From Providencia rustigianii DSM 4541 (lineage in GTDB: Bacteria; Pseudomonadota; Gammaproteobacteria; Enterobacterales; Enterobacteriaceae), in NCBI RefSeq assembly GCF_000156395.1, contig NZ_GG703820.1, forward strand, positions 288,947 through 352,946: a stretch of 64,000 nt of DNA, in the 5' to 3' direction. Every line of letters begins with the position of its first letter. Within the stretch, counting starts at the first letter, position 1. This document shows, piece after piece, positions 27,175 through 37,289 of the stretch. The notes under the pieces are model-generated. The model saw only the letters and a list, made by a program, of their open reading frames with translations. It ran no database searches and was not told the DNA's origin. A program made the position numbers and the translations under genes.

Positions 27175-29953
27175 AATTACTTTAGCTGCCGCTGTTGCCC
27201 TGCTGCTTGGTGGCTGTGCTGGCAATATGTCGCCGAAAAATCATGGGCAACAGTTGTTGCCTGTTCGCCAAGACTTACAACATTATCAACTCGATAATGG
27301 CTTACAAGTTTACTTGCTGCAACGAGACCAGCCGGGTGTCGAACTGCGTTTATTAGTCAACGCGGGGTCGTTACAAGAAACTGAGCAGCAGCTAGGATTA
27401 GCGCACTTTACTGAGCACATGGCATTCAAAGGTACTAAACATTTCCCGGGAACCACTGGCTTTAAACAGTTGGAGCAACAGGGACTGAAATTAGGAAGCC
27501 ATGTGAATGCAATCACCAGCTTAAACAGCACGTTGTACAAACTATCGTTACCTAATGCAACACCAGCGCAAGTGACCAGTGGATTGCAGGTCATGGCTGA
27601 TTGGGCGGCGAATATGACCTTCGATACAGATGCTTTTGAAAAAGAGCGCCCTGTGATTATCGAAGAGTGGCGTTTACGCCAAGGAATGGGCTACCGCATC
27701 AATGACAGCTTAGAAAAATTACGCTACCACGGTAGCCGCTATGCCGAACGCAATCCGATTGGTTCACTCGATGTGGTTCGCCAAGCCCCCATTGAACAAG
27801 CTAAAAACTATTACCAAACGTGGTACCAGCCTCAGCGTATGAGCTTATTGATTATTGGGGACTTTAATTCTTCGTCAGTTCGCAATGAGGTTAACACCTT
27901 ATTCGCACTTCCGAAGCCAGAAAAAACTTCCCAAGATTCACCGGAGTGGAAGCGCTTTAGCGATTCTAATAATATGTTAGTTCAAGGGATTTTTGATAAA
28001 GAGCAAGGAGCGCGTTATGTTCAGTTTGCTCTGCAAAAAAATGTCTCTGCACCGCTAAATACTCGCCAAGGTCAAGCTGAAGATTTGATGGATAATTTAT
28101 GGTTAACCATCCTAAATCAACGTTTTTCTGTGATGGTGGATAATGGCATTCTGCCGTCTATCAGTATCAATGAGCAGGGATCAATGCTGGATAATCAACG
28201 TCTCCAGCAACTCATGATTATCCATCCAAAAGGCAATGATTATGCGGGAGCCACTGAAGTGTTATTCACGGAGTTGCAGCGTCTTGCCACAGAGCCAGTG
28301 ACTCAGCAAGAATTAGACACAGCAAAACAAGCTATGCTGAAAAAACTCAGCCAACAAGCAGGTTCCGAACAACGTTACAGTAATGACTATATGGCTGGGC
28401 AACTGACCACCGCACTCGAATATGAGATGCCAATGTGGAATAAGCGCCAGCAATTAGATAACAGTTACCAGTTAACAAAAGATATCAAGCCACAAGATTT
28501 ACAACGTCACGTTGCAACACTTTTGCAAGTCGCCTCTCCACGTTTAGCGTTAATTGGCCCTGATACCGATGCCAACAGTGTTAATAAAGCCACCTTTAGC
28601 GAACAATGGCAGAAAATTCGCCAAACCTCTCCGGGTCCTTTTGCCTTACGATCTCAGGCGATTAATTTGCAATTACCCGCAGTTACTAAAGGCTCAATTG
28701 CACAAGAATCTGACTTACTGATCGCCAAAACAGAGCAATGGATATTAAGTAATGGAATCAAGGTTATTGTTAAATCAGATAAAAATCTGAAAGATGATAT
28801 TCAATTCAATTTACAGTTACCCGGTGGACGCTCCTTAGAAACCCCACAAACCGCAGGTTTAACCGATTGGGCGTTAAAACTCCCCGAAACCAGTGGTTAT
28901 GGTAGCTATAGTGCTCGTGATCTAGCCTTGCTCGCAAAACAAAATCAAATTAGTGTGCGACCATACAGTGAGCTACTGACTCACGGTTATCGCGGTAAAA
29001 CGCCAGTCGATAATTTAGAAACTGCACTAAAACTTCTTAACTTAAAACTAACTGCTCCACAATTTAGTGGTGCAAAGTTAGAACAACAGAAACAAGCATT
29101 TGAATTAAATCTGGCAAAAACGCCTGTTGAACGCACTTTCCTCGATCATATTAATCAGCAAAGTTATCAGCACGGCGAGCTATTAGTGATTTCACCACAA
29201 GGTGCTTGGAAGCAATTCACCGCCCAACAATTGCAGCAAGCTAACCGCCAATTATTAACGTCGACGGCAGATATGACGTTGGTGATCACCGGAGCCATGA
29301 ATGCCCGTGAACTGAAACCTTTGTTAGAACAATGGGTTGCTTCTATCTCAGCTCATGATGGTAAGTTGGTATGGCGTAACCAAGGGATCATGCCAAAGAT
29401 GGAGAGCTTTAATCAGCAATATCCCATCAGTAGCAGCGATAAAAGCATGGTCAGCATTCAATTTGCCGCACCAGCCCAGTGGTCACAGCAAGATCAATTA
29501 GCCATGCAGTTAATTGATACGATTGTTAGCCAGCGTTTACGTGGGGAACTACGTGAGAAAGCGAGCGGTATCTATGCCCTTGGATTCTCTCAAATGTTAG
29601 CAAAAAGACCGCAACCTTATTATATGGGACGCTTGAATTTTACTACCTCTCCAGAGCGCGCTTCTGAGATGGTACAAATCGCCCAAAAAACGGTGGAAAA
29701 AATTCGTCAATCCGGTGTGACAGAGAAAGAGTTAACTGAAGCCAAAAATATCTGGCTCACGGAAAATTCGCAGGTAACAGACAGCTCAAGTTATTGGACT
29801 GAAGCGTTAGCTCAAGTGGCAGCGGATGATAAACAGTTCCAACGTATCACTCAAGAGCAAGCAATTATTGAAAAGCTCAGTACTCAAGATATTAACCGGC
29901 TTACTAAGCAATATTTAGGTCAAAACCAGAAAGTATTTATGATGACCCCGTAG
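27164..29953 (+). CDS. M16 zinc protease, PqqL/FusC-like lipoprotein
   Basis: This 929-residue protein is about the size of E. coli PqqL (931). It has two M16 repeats: the N-terminal one carries the inverted zinc motif HFTEH at residues 81-85, with the third ligand Glu probably at 161. A lipobox LGGC with acylated Cys18 and Ala at +2 predicts outer-membrane sorting facing the periplasm. FusC cleaves imported ferredoxin in Pectobacterium to free iron, and the operon position after receptor and ABC genes supports the same role. The start overlaps the ABC gene's end. Confidence 0.93.
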   Translation: MFRKITLAAAVALLLGGCAGNMSPKNHGQQLLPVRQDLQHYQLDNGLQVYLLQRDQPGVELRLLVNAGSLQETEQQLGLAHFTEHMAFKGTKHFPGTTGFKQLEQQGLKLGSHVNAITSLNSTLYKLSLPNATPAQVTSGLQVMADWAANMTFDTDAFEKERPVIIEEWRLRQGMGYRINDSLEKLRYHGSRYAERNPIGSLDVVRQAPIEQAKNYYQTWYQPQRMSLLIIGDFNSSSVRNEVNTLFALPKPEKTSQDSPEWKRFSDSNNMLVQGIFDKEQGARYVQFALQKNVSAPLNTRQGQAEDLMDNLWLTILNQRFSVMVDNGILPSISINEQGSMLDNQRLQQLMIIHPKGNDYAGATEVLFTELQRLATEPVTQQELDTAKQAMLKKLSQQAGSEQRYSNDYMAGQLTTALEYEMPMWNKRQQLDNSYQLTKDIKPQDLQRHVATLLQVASPRLALIGPDTDANSVNKATFSEQWQKIRQTSPGPFALRSQAINLQLPAVTKGSIAQESDLLIAKTEQWILSNGIKVIVKSDKNLKDDIQFNLQLPGGRSLETPQTAGLTDWALKLPETSGYGSYSARDLALLAKQNQISVRPYSELLTHGYRGKTPVDNLETALKLLNLKLTAPQFSGAKLEQQKQAFELNLAKTPVERTFLDHINQQSYQHGELLVISPQGAWKQFTAQQLQQANRQLLTSTADMTLVITGAMNARELKPLLEQWVASISAHDGKLVWRNQGIMPKMESFNQQYPISSSDKSMVSIQFAAPAQWSQQDQLAMQLIDTIVSQRLRGELREKASGIYALGFSQMLAKRPQPYYMGRLNFTTSPERASEMVQIAQKTVEKIRQSGVTEKELTEAKNIWLTENSQVTDSSSYWTEALAQVAADDKQFQRITQEQAIIEKLSTQDINRLTKQYLGQNQKVFMMTP

Positions 29954-29965
29954 TGAGATAAAAAC

Positions 29966-29999
29966 AGCCAACCACGGGAAAAAATACCTGTGGTTGGCT
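29966..29999 (+). terminator. Terminator after the M16 protease gene
   Basis: The stem AGCCAACCAC/GTGGTTGGCT, 13 bp after the stop codon, is followed only by AAATTATT, so the T-tract is weak. It may act in both directions, also ending the gene at 30033. Confidence 0.55.
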
Positions 30000-30032
30000 A
30001 AATTATTCGCTATATTTTCTTCGAGAATCAAA

Positions 30033-31043
30033 TCATAGCATTAGTAAATTTCTGGCTGCTAACTTAATATTTTCTGCTGATAAACTTAATTTATCTATCA
30101 AATAGTTACCTACTTGTTTTTTACTTAAAAAATTACCTTCAGTTTTTATTAATTTCGTTACGTAATGTATTCTGATTGTTAATTCATCAGGAATAATCAT
30201 ATTCTCCAATTTATTGATATGCTCTGACACTTTATTTATTTCTTTACTAGAAATATGCAAACTTTCCAGATTTGCTAATAAAATAGTTTTGATGATATTT
30301 AAAGATGGAAAATACTCTTCCGGCTCACTGATTTTTCTGACTACATTTTTTTGTGGTGATTCAAGAGTAACTAATTGAGGTTTTACCTCTTCTCGGCGAT
30401 TGACTTCACATAGTTTATTATTAAGCCCACTTATAATCTTATTATGTGACTTTGCTTTTAACTGGTTATCCACTACAATGTTTTGGATATCCTCTATAAT
30501 TTTCACTGCCTCTATTTTTGTTTTACCATCAATAACTCTATCAACTCTTGAAATGATTTCATTAACTGTTTTATTCGAAACTGTATCATTATCTTTTTTT
30601 ATTATGACGATATCTTCAAGTGTATGTTCAGGTTGAATATGACTAATATTTTTTTTATTCAAACTAGTTAGTGAGCTATATAATTTTTCCGTTTTATGCG
30701 AAAAATTGTAATTTACTTCACTTTGATTGGCTAAAGTAGTCTTAGGCTTAGCCAATGCCTCCGCTCCCATATTTGATATACACATAGGAATACTTAATAC
30801 TTTATCAATTTTACTAGCGACACCATGATTTTTAAAACTAAACAATTCACTCCTTGCAGATTCTATTTGAATTTTAAAATCGTATTCTGAATAGGAATTT
30901 TTCATACCAATGATAATTTCACTTATTTTCCTTAATGATTTATCGGTAATTTTTTCATTATTCTTTTTTTTAGCAACAGCATCTATTAATGATGTTTTTC
31001 CTGTAATTCTACTACTAAAAATATTCATTAAATTATTCACCAC
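30033..31043 (-). CDS. Hypothetical AT-rich orphan protein
   Basis: The 336-residue protein is not recognised. It is Lys/Asn/Ile/Ser-rich, predicted largely helical, with no signal peptide or membrane span and two cysteines in all. Segments such as EINKVSEHINKLENMIIPDEL suggest coiled or bundled helices. Its base composition is far more AT-rich than neighbouring genes. Two adjacent GTG codons (31043, 31040) lie after AAGGGA, while the ATG at 31028 (MNIFSSRITGKTS) lacks a good site, so a GTG start is likely. It may be a transferred effector-like gene, but nothing in the sequence fixes a function. Confidence 0.65.
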   Translation of the reverse strand: MVNNLMNIFSSRITGKTSLIDAVAKKKNNEKITDKSLRKISEIIIGMKNSYSEYDFKIQIESARSELFSFKNHGVASKIDKVLSIPMCISNMGAEALAKPKTTLANQSEVNYNFSHKTEKLYSSLTSLNKKNISHIQPEHTLEDIVIIKKDNDTVSNKTVNEIISRVDRVIDGKTKIEAVKIIEDIQNIVVDNQLKAKSHNKIISGLNNKLCEVNRREEVKPQLVTLESPQKNVVRKISEPEEYFPSLNIIKTILLANLESLHISSKEINKVSEHINKLENMIIPDELTIRIHYVTKLIKTEGNFLSKKQVGNYLIDKLSLSAENIKLAARNLLML

Positions 31044-31209
31044 TATTCCCTTATACGTTTTTCTCTGAAGTGAAATAATATATATAAAGAAAAGTAGCTG
31101 GATATCAGATATCGCTGCTCATTAGTATTATTGAATAAACAAATTTTCTCTATTGACAGTCAATTTCATTAATGTGATTACTATATGTTATAAACACCAG
31201 GAGAATTTT

Positions 31210-31710
31210 ATGAATGACGTAATAATACGTAGAGCGACATTGGAAGATGTACCTGCGATAACTCAAATGCATGCGGACTATTCAACCTATGCTAACACTT
31301 TACAGCTTCCTTACCCAACGACCAAAACATGGGAGGTTCGATTAGGCGCGAATGATCCTCTAGTAACACAATTTGTTGCGACAATTTGTGAGGATGCTGT
31401 AGGGTTACTGGTCATTCACCAGCCACCACAAATCCGCCGCCGTCACGTTGCGACTTTTGGGATCACCGTGAGTGAGTCTCATCAAGGCAAAGGAATTGGC
31501 TCGCAATTAATGCAAGTGATGGTGGATTACTGTGACAATTGGCTCAATATCCATCGCATTGAATGTGAGGTTTTTGCCGCCAACGGCAGCGGTGTTGGGC
31601 TATATGATAAATTTGGATTTACGCAGGAAGGCATCATGCGTGATTATGCATTTCGTGATGGTAGATATGTAGATGCGATCATGATGAGTCGGATTAGACA
31701 AAAAAATTGA
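31210..31710 (+). CDS. GNAT acetyltransferase, YhhY/AaaT-like
   Basis: This 166-residue GNAT protein resembles E. coli YhhY (AaaT), which acetylates free amino acids; shared stretches include YANTLQLPYP, the acetyl-CoA motif SHQGKGIGSQLM, DNWLNIHRIE and the end RDGRYVDAIMMSRI. The frame is open from 31153, but the ATG at 31210 has AGGAG eight bases upstream and starts at the family's N-terminus. It is a single gene ended by a bidirectional terminator shared with higA. Confidence 0.88.
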   Translation: MNDVIIRRATLEDVPAITQMHADYSTYANTLQLPYPTTKTWEVRLGANDPLVTQFVATICEDAVGLLVIHQPPQIRRRHVATFGITVSESHQGKGIGSQLMQVMVDYCDNWLNIHRIECEVFAANGSGVGLYDKFGFTQEGIMRDYAFRDGRYVDAIMMSRIRQKN

Positions 31711-31723
31711 TGTCATTCCCTCG

Positions 31724-31752
31724 AAAAATGCCACTCAAAAGTGGCTTTTTTT
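31724..31752. terminator. Bidirectional terminator between acetyltransferase gene and higA
   Basis: The stem GCCACT/AGTGGC with T7 to the right and A5 to the left lies between convergent genes. Almost the same hairpin recurs at 32503-32530 on the other side of higBA. Confidence 0.82.
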
Positions 31753-31755
31753 CGG

Positions 31756-32121
31756 TCAAACACCAACCAAACTACGCAATGGAATACCAAATTGACAATG
31801 TAAGCGGCGGATCATCGGAAGTGTTAACTTACGTTTTCCATTAAGAATTTCATATACTCTATTAGCTTTACCAATCGCAGGCTCTAAATCCTTTACAGTT
31901 AAACCCTGCTGCTCCATTCTGAATTTAATTGCTTCAATAGGATCCGGCGCCTCAATCGGGTAATGCCGTTTTTCATACTCTTCTATTAATAAACACATGA
32001 CTTCAAAATAATCGCCTTCGGGGCTATTTATTTCAGGTTCATTATCAAACATTGGAGAAATAGCTTTCAATGCAGCTTCATAGTCTTGTTCGGTTCTGAT
32101 GGGTTTAATCTTCATAATCAT
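31756..32121 (-). CDS. HigA-type antitoxin
   Basis: The 121-residue antitoxin has a helix-turn-helix of the HigA class in its C-terminal half (about 62-115, with QQGLTVKDLEPAIGKANRVYEILNGKRKLTLPMIRRL) and an N-terminal region (EQDYEAALKAISPMFD) typical of this family. It neutralises the upstream HigB toxin and represses the operon. Its ATG overlaps the toxin stop as ATGA, so translation is coupled. A second ATG two codons on is also possible. Confidence 0.9.
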   Translation of the reverse strand: MIMKIKPIRTEQDYEAALKAISPMFDNEPEINSPEGDYFEVMCLLIEEYEKRHYPIEAPDPIEAIKFRMEQQGLTVKDLEPAIGKANRVYEILNGKRKLTLPMIRRLHCQFGIPLRSLVGV

Positions 32122-32423
32122 GATAGTAACTCCACCGTTTCTGCATCAATTTCATCATATTGTTCATGAGTACCTACGAACTTAACAAATATCCATCCAC
32201 GCTGATATGCAATCGCCACAATCAATCGGTAACTATTTCCTTTTATATTAAAAACCACACGCTTATTTTTTAAAATACTCGCGTTTCGGTACATTCCTTT
32301 GATATCTGCGGGTGTTTTCCATGCAGCTTTTACAGCTTCATCGACCCAAGCTCTCAATGGCTGCTCCGTTTCAGGGTATCGAACCCAAAAATCTTTCAGA
32401 GTTTTTATGGATATAATTTTCAT
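32118..32423 (-). CDS. HigB-type mRNA interferase toxin
   Basis: The 101-residue RelE-superfamily toxin begins MKIISIKTLKDFW and contains KNKRVVFNIKGNSYRLIVAI and FVKFVGTHEQYDEID, the usual HigB strands. Such toxins cleave mRNA on the ribosome. The frame is open a further 33 codons upstream, but that part covers the operators and promoter, so the ATG at 32423 is the real start. The order toxin-then-antitoxin is the normal higBA order. Confidence 0.9.
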   Translation of the reverse strand: MKIISIKTLKDFWVRYPETEQPLRAWVDEAVKAAWKTPADIKGMYRNASILKNKRVVFNIKGNSYRLIVAIAYQRGWIFVKFVGTHEQYDEIDAETVELLS

Positions 32424-32430
32424 ATCCAGA

Positions 32431-32482
32431 TTTATAGTCCCACGCTGGGATGAAGTCAAATTATAGTCCCATTTTAGGACTA
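32431..32482 (-). promoter_or_regulatory. higBA promoter with two operator palindromes
   Basis: On the minus strand TTGACT (32454-32459), a 17-bp spacer and TATAAA (32431-32436) form a clear sigma-70 promoter eight bases upstream of the higB start. Two inverted repeats overlap it: TAGTCCCATTTTAGGACTA (32464-32482) and TAGTCCCACGCTGGGAT (about 32435-32451). They share TAGTCCCA and are likely HigA operators giving autorepression. Confidence 0.75.
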
Positions 32483-32502
32483 ACTTCAAGCGGTAATCAA
32501 AT

Positions 32503-32530
32503 ACAAAAAAAATGCCACTCAAAGTGGCAT
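32503..32530 (-). terminator. deo operon terminator
   Basis: The stem ATGCCACT/AGTGGCAT is followed by T8 on the minus strand, 32 bp after the deoD stop and just upstream of the higBA control region. Confidence 0.85.
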
Positions 32531-32561
32531 TTAATCTTTAGATTTAAACTCTAATAAACGA

Positions 32562-33278
32562 TTATTTATCGCCTAGCAGAACTGAATCCAGTGCGATTTC
32601 AATCATTTCGTTGAACGTAGTTTGACGCTCATCTGAAGTGGTTTGTTCGCCAGTTTTGATATGATCAGAGACAGTACAGATAGTCAGTGCGCGTGCGCCA
32701 AACTCAGCGGCGACACCGTAAATACCTGCAGCCTCCATTTCCACACCCAAAATGCCGTATTTTTCCATCACTTTGAACATGTCTGGATCTGGAGAATAGA
32801 ACAGATCCGCAGAGAATAAGTTACCCACACGAACATTAACATTTTTCGCTTTTGCTGCTTCAACTGCGTTATGCACTAAGTCATAATCTGCAATTGCTGC
32901 AAAGTCATGGTCTTTGAAACGCTGACGGTTTACTTTCGAGTCTGTGCATGCGCCCATACCGATAACAACGTCACGCAGTTTGACATCATCCATGACTGCG
33001 CCACATGAACCAACACGGATCAGGACTTTAACGCCGAAATCAGTGATTAATTCTTTTGCGTAGATTGAACATGAAGGGATACCCATGCCGTGACCCATCA
33101 CCGAAATCTTACGGCCTTTATAAGTCCCAGTGAAACCTAACATGCCACGAACGTTGTTCACTTGGCGAACGTCTTGAAGGAATGTTTCTGCAATGTACTT
33201 CGCGCGCAGTGGGTCGCCCGGCATCAATACGACGTCAGCAAAATCACCCATTTCTGCATTAATATGTGGAGTAGCCAT
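32562..33278 (-). CDS. deoD: Purine-nucleoside phosphorylase
   Basis: The 238-residue protein is nearly the same length as E. coli DeoD (239). It phosphorolyses purine (deoxy)nucleosides to base plus (deoxy)ribose 1-phosphate. Conserved segments include [52 protein letters not shown] and the catalytic Asp in CTVSDHI. It is the last gene of deoCABD, 83 bp after deoB, and ends at a strong terminator. Confidence 0.97.
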   Translation of the reverse strand: MATPHINAEMGDFADVVLMPGDPLRAKYIAETFLQDVRQVNNVRGMLGFTGTYKGRKISVMGHGMGIPSCSIYAKELITDFGVKVLIRVGSCGAVMDDVKLRDVVIGMGACTDSKVNRQRFKDHDFAAIADYDLVHNAVEAAKAKNVNVRVGNLFSADLFYSPDPDMFKVMEKYGILGVEMEAAGIYGVAAEFGARALTICTVSDHIKTGEQTTSDERQTTFNEMIEIALDSVLLGDK

Positions 33279-33361
33279 TATTATTCCCTTTTAATCATCA
33301 AAATTATTAAAAATAAATAAGGTGGTTACCCACCTTATTATTAAATCACAATGTCACCAGC

Positions 33362-34585
33362 TTAAAACATTGGCTTGCCGTATTCCATTGGTGATAAATC
33401 AAAATATTTCGCGACGGTTTGGCCAATATCTGCGAAAGTTTCACGGTGGCCTAATGAACCAGGTTTTACTTTTGGACCATAGACCAGAACAGGAATGTGC
33501 TCGCGAGTATGGTCAGTGCCCGGCCAAGTTGGGTCGCAACCGTGGTCAGCCGTTAAAATTAGAATGTCGTCTTCTTTGACCAGTTTCAGCATTTCAGGTA
33601 AGCGGCTATCGAATAATTCGAGGGCAGCAGCATAACCAGCAACATCACGGCGATGACCATAAGCAGAGTCGAAATCAACAAAGTTAGTGAAAACGATAGT
33701 ATCGTCTCCCGCAATTTTCATCTCTTCTAATGTCGCATCAAACAGTGCATTGATGCCGGTCGCTTTGATTTTTTTGGTGATACCAACATGTGCATAGATA
33801 TCAGCAATTTTACCGATAGAAACCACTTCACCTTGTTTTTCATCGACTAATTTTTTCAAAACTGTTGGTGCTGGTGGCTCAACAGCTAAGTCATGACGGT
33901 TACCCGTACGCTCAAAATTACCCGCTTTGTCACCAACAAATGGACGCGCAATAACACGACCGATGTTGTAACCGCCTTTGGTTAATTCTTCACGCGCGAT
34001 TTCGCACAGTTCATACAGTTTGTCTAAACCGTAAGTTTCTTCGTGGCACGCAATTTGGAATACAGAGTCAGCAGAGGTGTAGAAAATCGGTTTGCCGGTT
34101 TTCATGTGTTCTTCACCCAGCTGGTCAAGAATGACAGTACCAGATGAGTGGCAGTTGCCTAAATAACCCGGTAAGTTAGCTTTTTCTACCAGCGTATCCA
34201 GTAGTTCTTGTGGGAAGCTGTTTTCGTGTTTCTCGAAATAGCCCCAATCAAATAGCACGGGTACACCCGCGATTTCCCAGTGACCTGACGGTGTATCTTT
34301 ACCAGAAGAAAGTTCACTGGCATAACCGTATGCACCGATGATTTCCGCGTTAGGATCCAGACCCGCAGGGAATGTTCCGCTCGATTCTTCCCCTGCTTTA
34401 CCTAAACCTAATTTTGTTAAGTTAGGCAGGTGTAATGGACCTTTACGGCCTTTATCAGCTTCTCCGCGAGCACAAGCTTCTGCGATATGGCCAAGTGTAT
34501 TCGAACCTACATCACCGAATTTGTGGGCATCGCCCGCTGCGCCGATCCCAAAGGAATCCAATACCATAATAAATGTGCGTTTCAT
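33362..34585 (-). CDS. deoB: Phosphopentomutase
   Basis: This 407-residue alkaline-phosphatase-superfamily enzyme interconverts (deoxy)ribose 1- and 5-phosphate. Metal-binding motifs are visible at the N-terminus ([13 protein letters not shown]) and C-terminus ([19 protein letters not shown]), and the phosphorylated Thr lies in [10 protein letters not shown]. Length matches E. coli. It links deoA and deoD products to DeoC aldolase. Confidence 0.97.
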   Translation of the reverse strand: MKRTFIMVLDSFGIGAAGDAHKFGDVGSNTLGHIAEACARGEADKGRKGPLHLPNLTKLGLGKAGEESSGTFPAGLDPNAEIIGAYGYASELSSGKDTPSGHWEIAGVPVLFDWGYFEKHENSFPQELLDTLVEKANLPGYLGNCHSSGTVILDQLGEEHMKTGKPIFYTSADSVFQIACHEETYGLDKLYELCEIAREELTKGGYNIGRVIARPFVGDKAGNFERTGNRHDLAVEPPAPTVLKKLVDEKQGEVVSIGKIADIYAHVGITKKIKATGINALFDATLEEMKIAGDDTIVFTNFVDFDSAYGHRRDVAGYAAALELFDSRLPEMLKLVKEDDILILTADHGCDPTWPGTDHTREHIPVLVYGPKVKPGSLGHRETFADIGQTVAKYFDLSPMEYGKPMF

Positions 34586-34665
34586 GTTTATTCTCCTGCG
34601 ATACAGTTTATCTGTTCATCGCGTCAATCTACCCGCACTCTTCAATGAAAAATGCGGGTATCGGT

Positions 34666-35988
34666 TTATTCACTAATTTGACGATAGACCATTGGCGTTG
34701 CTTCCGGAGCTTTATCCCCAATAACCATAGCAGCGCGGACTTCTTTCGCCGCTTCTTCCCATGATTTTTCGTTATTGGCATGAATAATCGCTAATGGGGT
34801 TTGGATATCAACTTTGCTACCTAATGCTGCGATCTCACTTAAACCAACACTATAATCAATGGAGTCTGTCGCTTTGCGGCGTCCACCACCTAACGTTACC
34901 ACAGACATCCCCAACGCACGTGTATCCATTTGTGTGATAATGCCCGCTTGAGATGCGTAAACCGCTTTGCTCAGTACTGCTGTTGGCAGATATTTGTTGT
35001 AGTTTTCAACAAAATCTTTAGGTCCATTCTGAGCTGCAACCATACGGCCAAAGACTTCTGCCGCTTGACCATTATCCAGAACGGCTTGTAATTTTTGACG
35101 AGCTTCATCGCGGTTAGCCGCCAATTTTCCAGACACTAGCATTTCTACACACAGCGCCATAGTCACTTCGAATAGACGTGGATTACGATATTCACCAGTG
35201 AGGAACTGAACAGCTTCTCGAACTTCAACGGCGTTACCTGCGCTGGATGCCAGCACTTCGTTCATGTCGGTTAACAACGCAGTTGTATTGCAGCCAGCAC
35301 CATTTGCCACTTGAACAATTGACTCAGCAAGCTGCTCCGATTTTTCATAGGTTGGCATAAATGCACCAGAACCTACTTTTACGTCCATGACTAACGCATC
35401 CAAACCTTCGGCTAATTTTTTCCCTAAGATAGATGCTGTAATCAATGGGATAGAGTCTACGGTTGCCGTGATATCACGAGTTGCATAGAAGCGTTTATCC
35501 GCAGGCGCTAAGGAGTTGGTTTGGCCAATAATCGCCACACCTACATTTTTGATGATATCGCGGAAGCGTTCATCATCAGGGAAAATATCAAAGCCTGGAA
35601 TGGCTTCTAATTTATCTAATGTTCCACCTGTGTGGCCTAAACCACGCCCTGAAATCATTGGAACATAACCACCGCAAGCGGCAACCATCGGACCTAACAT
35701 TAGTGAAGTCACGTCACCTACGCCACCGGTAGAATGCTTATCAACTAATGGACCATTCAGGTTTAATGATTTCCAATTCAATACGCTTCCTGAATCACGC
35801 ATCGCTAATGTTAGCGCAACACGTTCCGGGGTCGTCATATCATTGAAATAGATCGTCATCGCCAGTGCAGCAATTTGACCTTCAGAAACGGTGTTGTCAC
35901 GTACGCCATTAATAAAGAAGCGGATTTCTTCTTCGCTTAACACCTTGCCATCACGCTTTTTACGGATAATTTCTTGAGCTAGAAACAC
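34666..35988 (-). CDS. deoA: Thymidine phosphorylase
   Basis: This 440-residue enzyme phosphorolyses thymidine and deoxyuridine; the length equals that of E. coli DeoA. The pyrimidine-phosphorylase signature with [14 protein letters not shown] is near residue 83, and the active-site region [16 protein letters not shown] follows. It is the second gene of deoCABD, 101 bp after deoC. Confidence 0.97.
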   Translation of the reverse strand: MFLAQEIIRKKRDGKVLSEEEIRFFINGVRDNTVSEGQIAALAMTIYFNDMTTPERVALTLAMRDSGSVLNWKSLNLNGPLVDKHSTGGVGDVTSLMLGPMVAACGGYVPMISGRGLGHTGGTLDKLEAIPGFDIFPDDERFRDIIKNVGVAIIGQTNSLAPADKRFYATRDITATVDSIPLITASILGKKLAEGLDALVMDVKVGSGAFMPTYEKSEQLAESIVQVANGAGCNTTALLTDMNEVLASSAGNAVEVREAVQFLTGEYRNPRLFEVTMALCVEMLVSGKLAANRDEARQKLQAVLDNGQAAEVFGRMVAAQNGPKDFVENYNKYLPTAVLSKAVYASQAGIITQMDTRALGMSVVTLGGGRRKATDSIDYSVGLSEIAALGSKVDIQTPLAIIHANNEKSWEEAAKEVRAAMVIGDKAPEATPMVYRQISE

Positions 35989-36089
35989 AATAGGCTCCTT
36001 AATTCACATTGAATTCTTAGGCTAAAGAGTTATGGCTATCGCTCAACTTTCGTTGAGCAATAGTCTGATATAACTCGTCACTGCGATTA

Positions 36090-36869
36090 TTAATAGCTGC
36101 TGGTTGATTTTTTAACGTCAAAACCCAGTGTATTTAATAAATTCGCTAATAGGCTTGATGCACCAAAACGGAAATGGCGCGCATCAGCCCAATCATCGCC
36201 TAAGATTTTGCTTGCTAAGGCTAAATATTGTGCTGCTTCTTCAGCGGTACGAACACCACCAGCAGGTTTAAAACCAACGCTCTTAGCAACGCCCATATCA
36301 TGAATAACTTGCATCATGATTTCAGCACTTTCGAGGGTGGCATTAACAGGCACTTTACCTGTTGAAGTTTTGATAAAGTCGGCACCTGCTTTGATGGAAA
36401 TTTCAGATGCTTTGCGGATCAGTGCCGCGTCTTTTAATTCACCCGTTTCAATGATTACTTTCAGCAATACATTGGAAGCTGCACAAGCTTCTTTACAGGC
36501 TTTCACTAAATCATAACCGATTTGTTCATTGCCTGCCATCAGCGCACGATAAGGGAATACCACATCAACTTCATCCGCACCATAAGCAATCGCCGCTTTG
36601 GTTTCTGCCAATGCGATATCGATATCGTCATTACCATGAGGGAAGTTGGTGACCGTTGCGATACGGATGTCAGGAGTACCTTGCTCACGTAATGTTTTAC
36701 GTGCAATAGGAATAAAACGAGGATAAATACAAATTGCGGCGGTATTACCTGCTGGGCTTTTTGCTTGATGACATAATGCAATCACTTTGGCATCTGTGTC
36801 GTCATCATTCAATGTGGTTAAATCCATCAGGGTCAGTGCGCGTTGCGCAGCTGCTTTTAAATCAGTCAT
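36090..36869 (-). CDS. deoC: Deoxyribose-phosphate aldolase
   Basis: This 259-residue class I aldolase splits deoxyribose 5-phosphate into acetaldehyde and glyceraldehyde 3-phosphate. The Schiff-base lysine lies in DFIKTSTGK near residue 167, and [10 protein letters not shown] follows near 200. Length and sequence match E. coli DeoC. The frame opens at 36881, but the ATG at 36869 has GGAGAG eight bases upstream and gives the family start MTDLKA. It is the first gene of the operon. Confidence 0.97.
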   Translation of the reverse strand: MTDLKAAAQRALTLMDLTTLNDDDTDAKVIALCHQAKSPAGNTAAICIYPRFIPIARKTLREQGTPDIRIATVTNFPHGNDDIDIALAETKAAIAYGADEVDVVFPYRALMAGNEQIGYDLVKACKEACAASNVLLKVIIETGELKDAALIRKASEISIKAGADFIKTSTGKVPVNATLESAEIMMQVIHDMGVAKSVGFKPAGGVRTAEEAAQYLALASKILGDDWADARHFRFGASSLLANLLNTLGFDVKKSTSSY

Positions 36870-37289
36870 ATAACTCTCCAACGATGTTAATTCTATCAGA
36901 ACGATACGTTCTTTGTTGGCGAGCGGGCTTGTTCCATAAAGATGCTAGTTGGGAATTTCCAAACACAGCAGCTGAGATCCTTCTCACCGCACGGTGCCCT
37001 AGAGTAACTTGACTCTAAGAACTATCAGTTCCGTGGCAACTTACTTGTACCTATTTGACCATGAAACCGGGTTGTTTTATGCGCTACAAATCACATTTAT
37101 CGACTGAACGTTACATTATTTAATATATTATTGTGAAGATTATCACAATAGTCTGGATTTTGAATTACTCTTTCTCAGCCAATAATTCGTTGCTGATTAT
37201 CTCATCTTAAATGGATTACGTTAAGAATAGTTGAAAAAGTAAGAATCACGATAAAAAACAGAAAAAGAATATCGCAAAAGAAAATGACA
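36870..37289 (-). promoter_or_regulatory. deo operon control region with CRP site
   Basis: This 420-bp region holds a perfect CRP site, TGTGA-AGATTA-TCACA, at 37132-37147. A DeoR-like sequence TGATAGAATTAACA (minus strand, 36885-36898) lies just before deoC but lacks two bases of the 16-bp palindrome. cAMP-CRP control of deo is known in E. coli, with CytR and DeoR. No gene is visible here. Confidence 0.65.

Noticed and set aside
36885..36898. DeoR-like operator TGATAGAATTAACA before deoC
   Set aside because: Two bases shorter than the DeoR palindrome and unusually close to the start codon; kept only as a remark in the deo control region.
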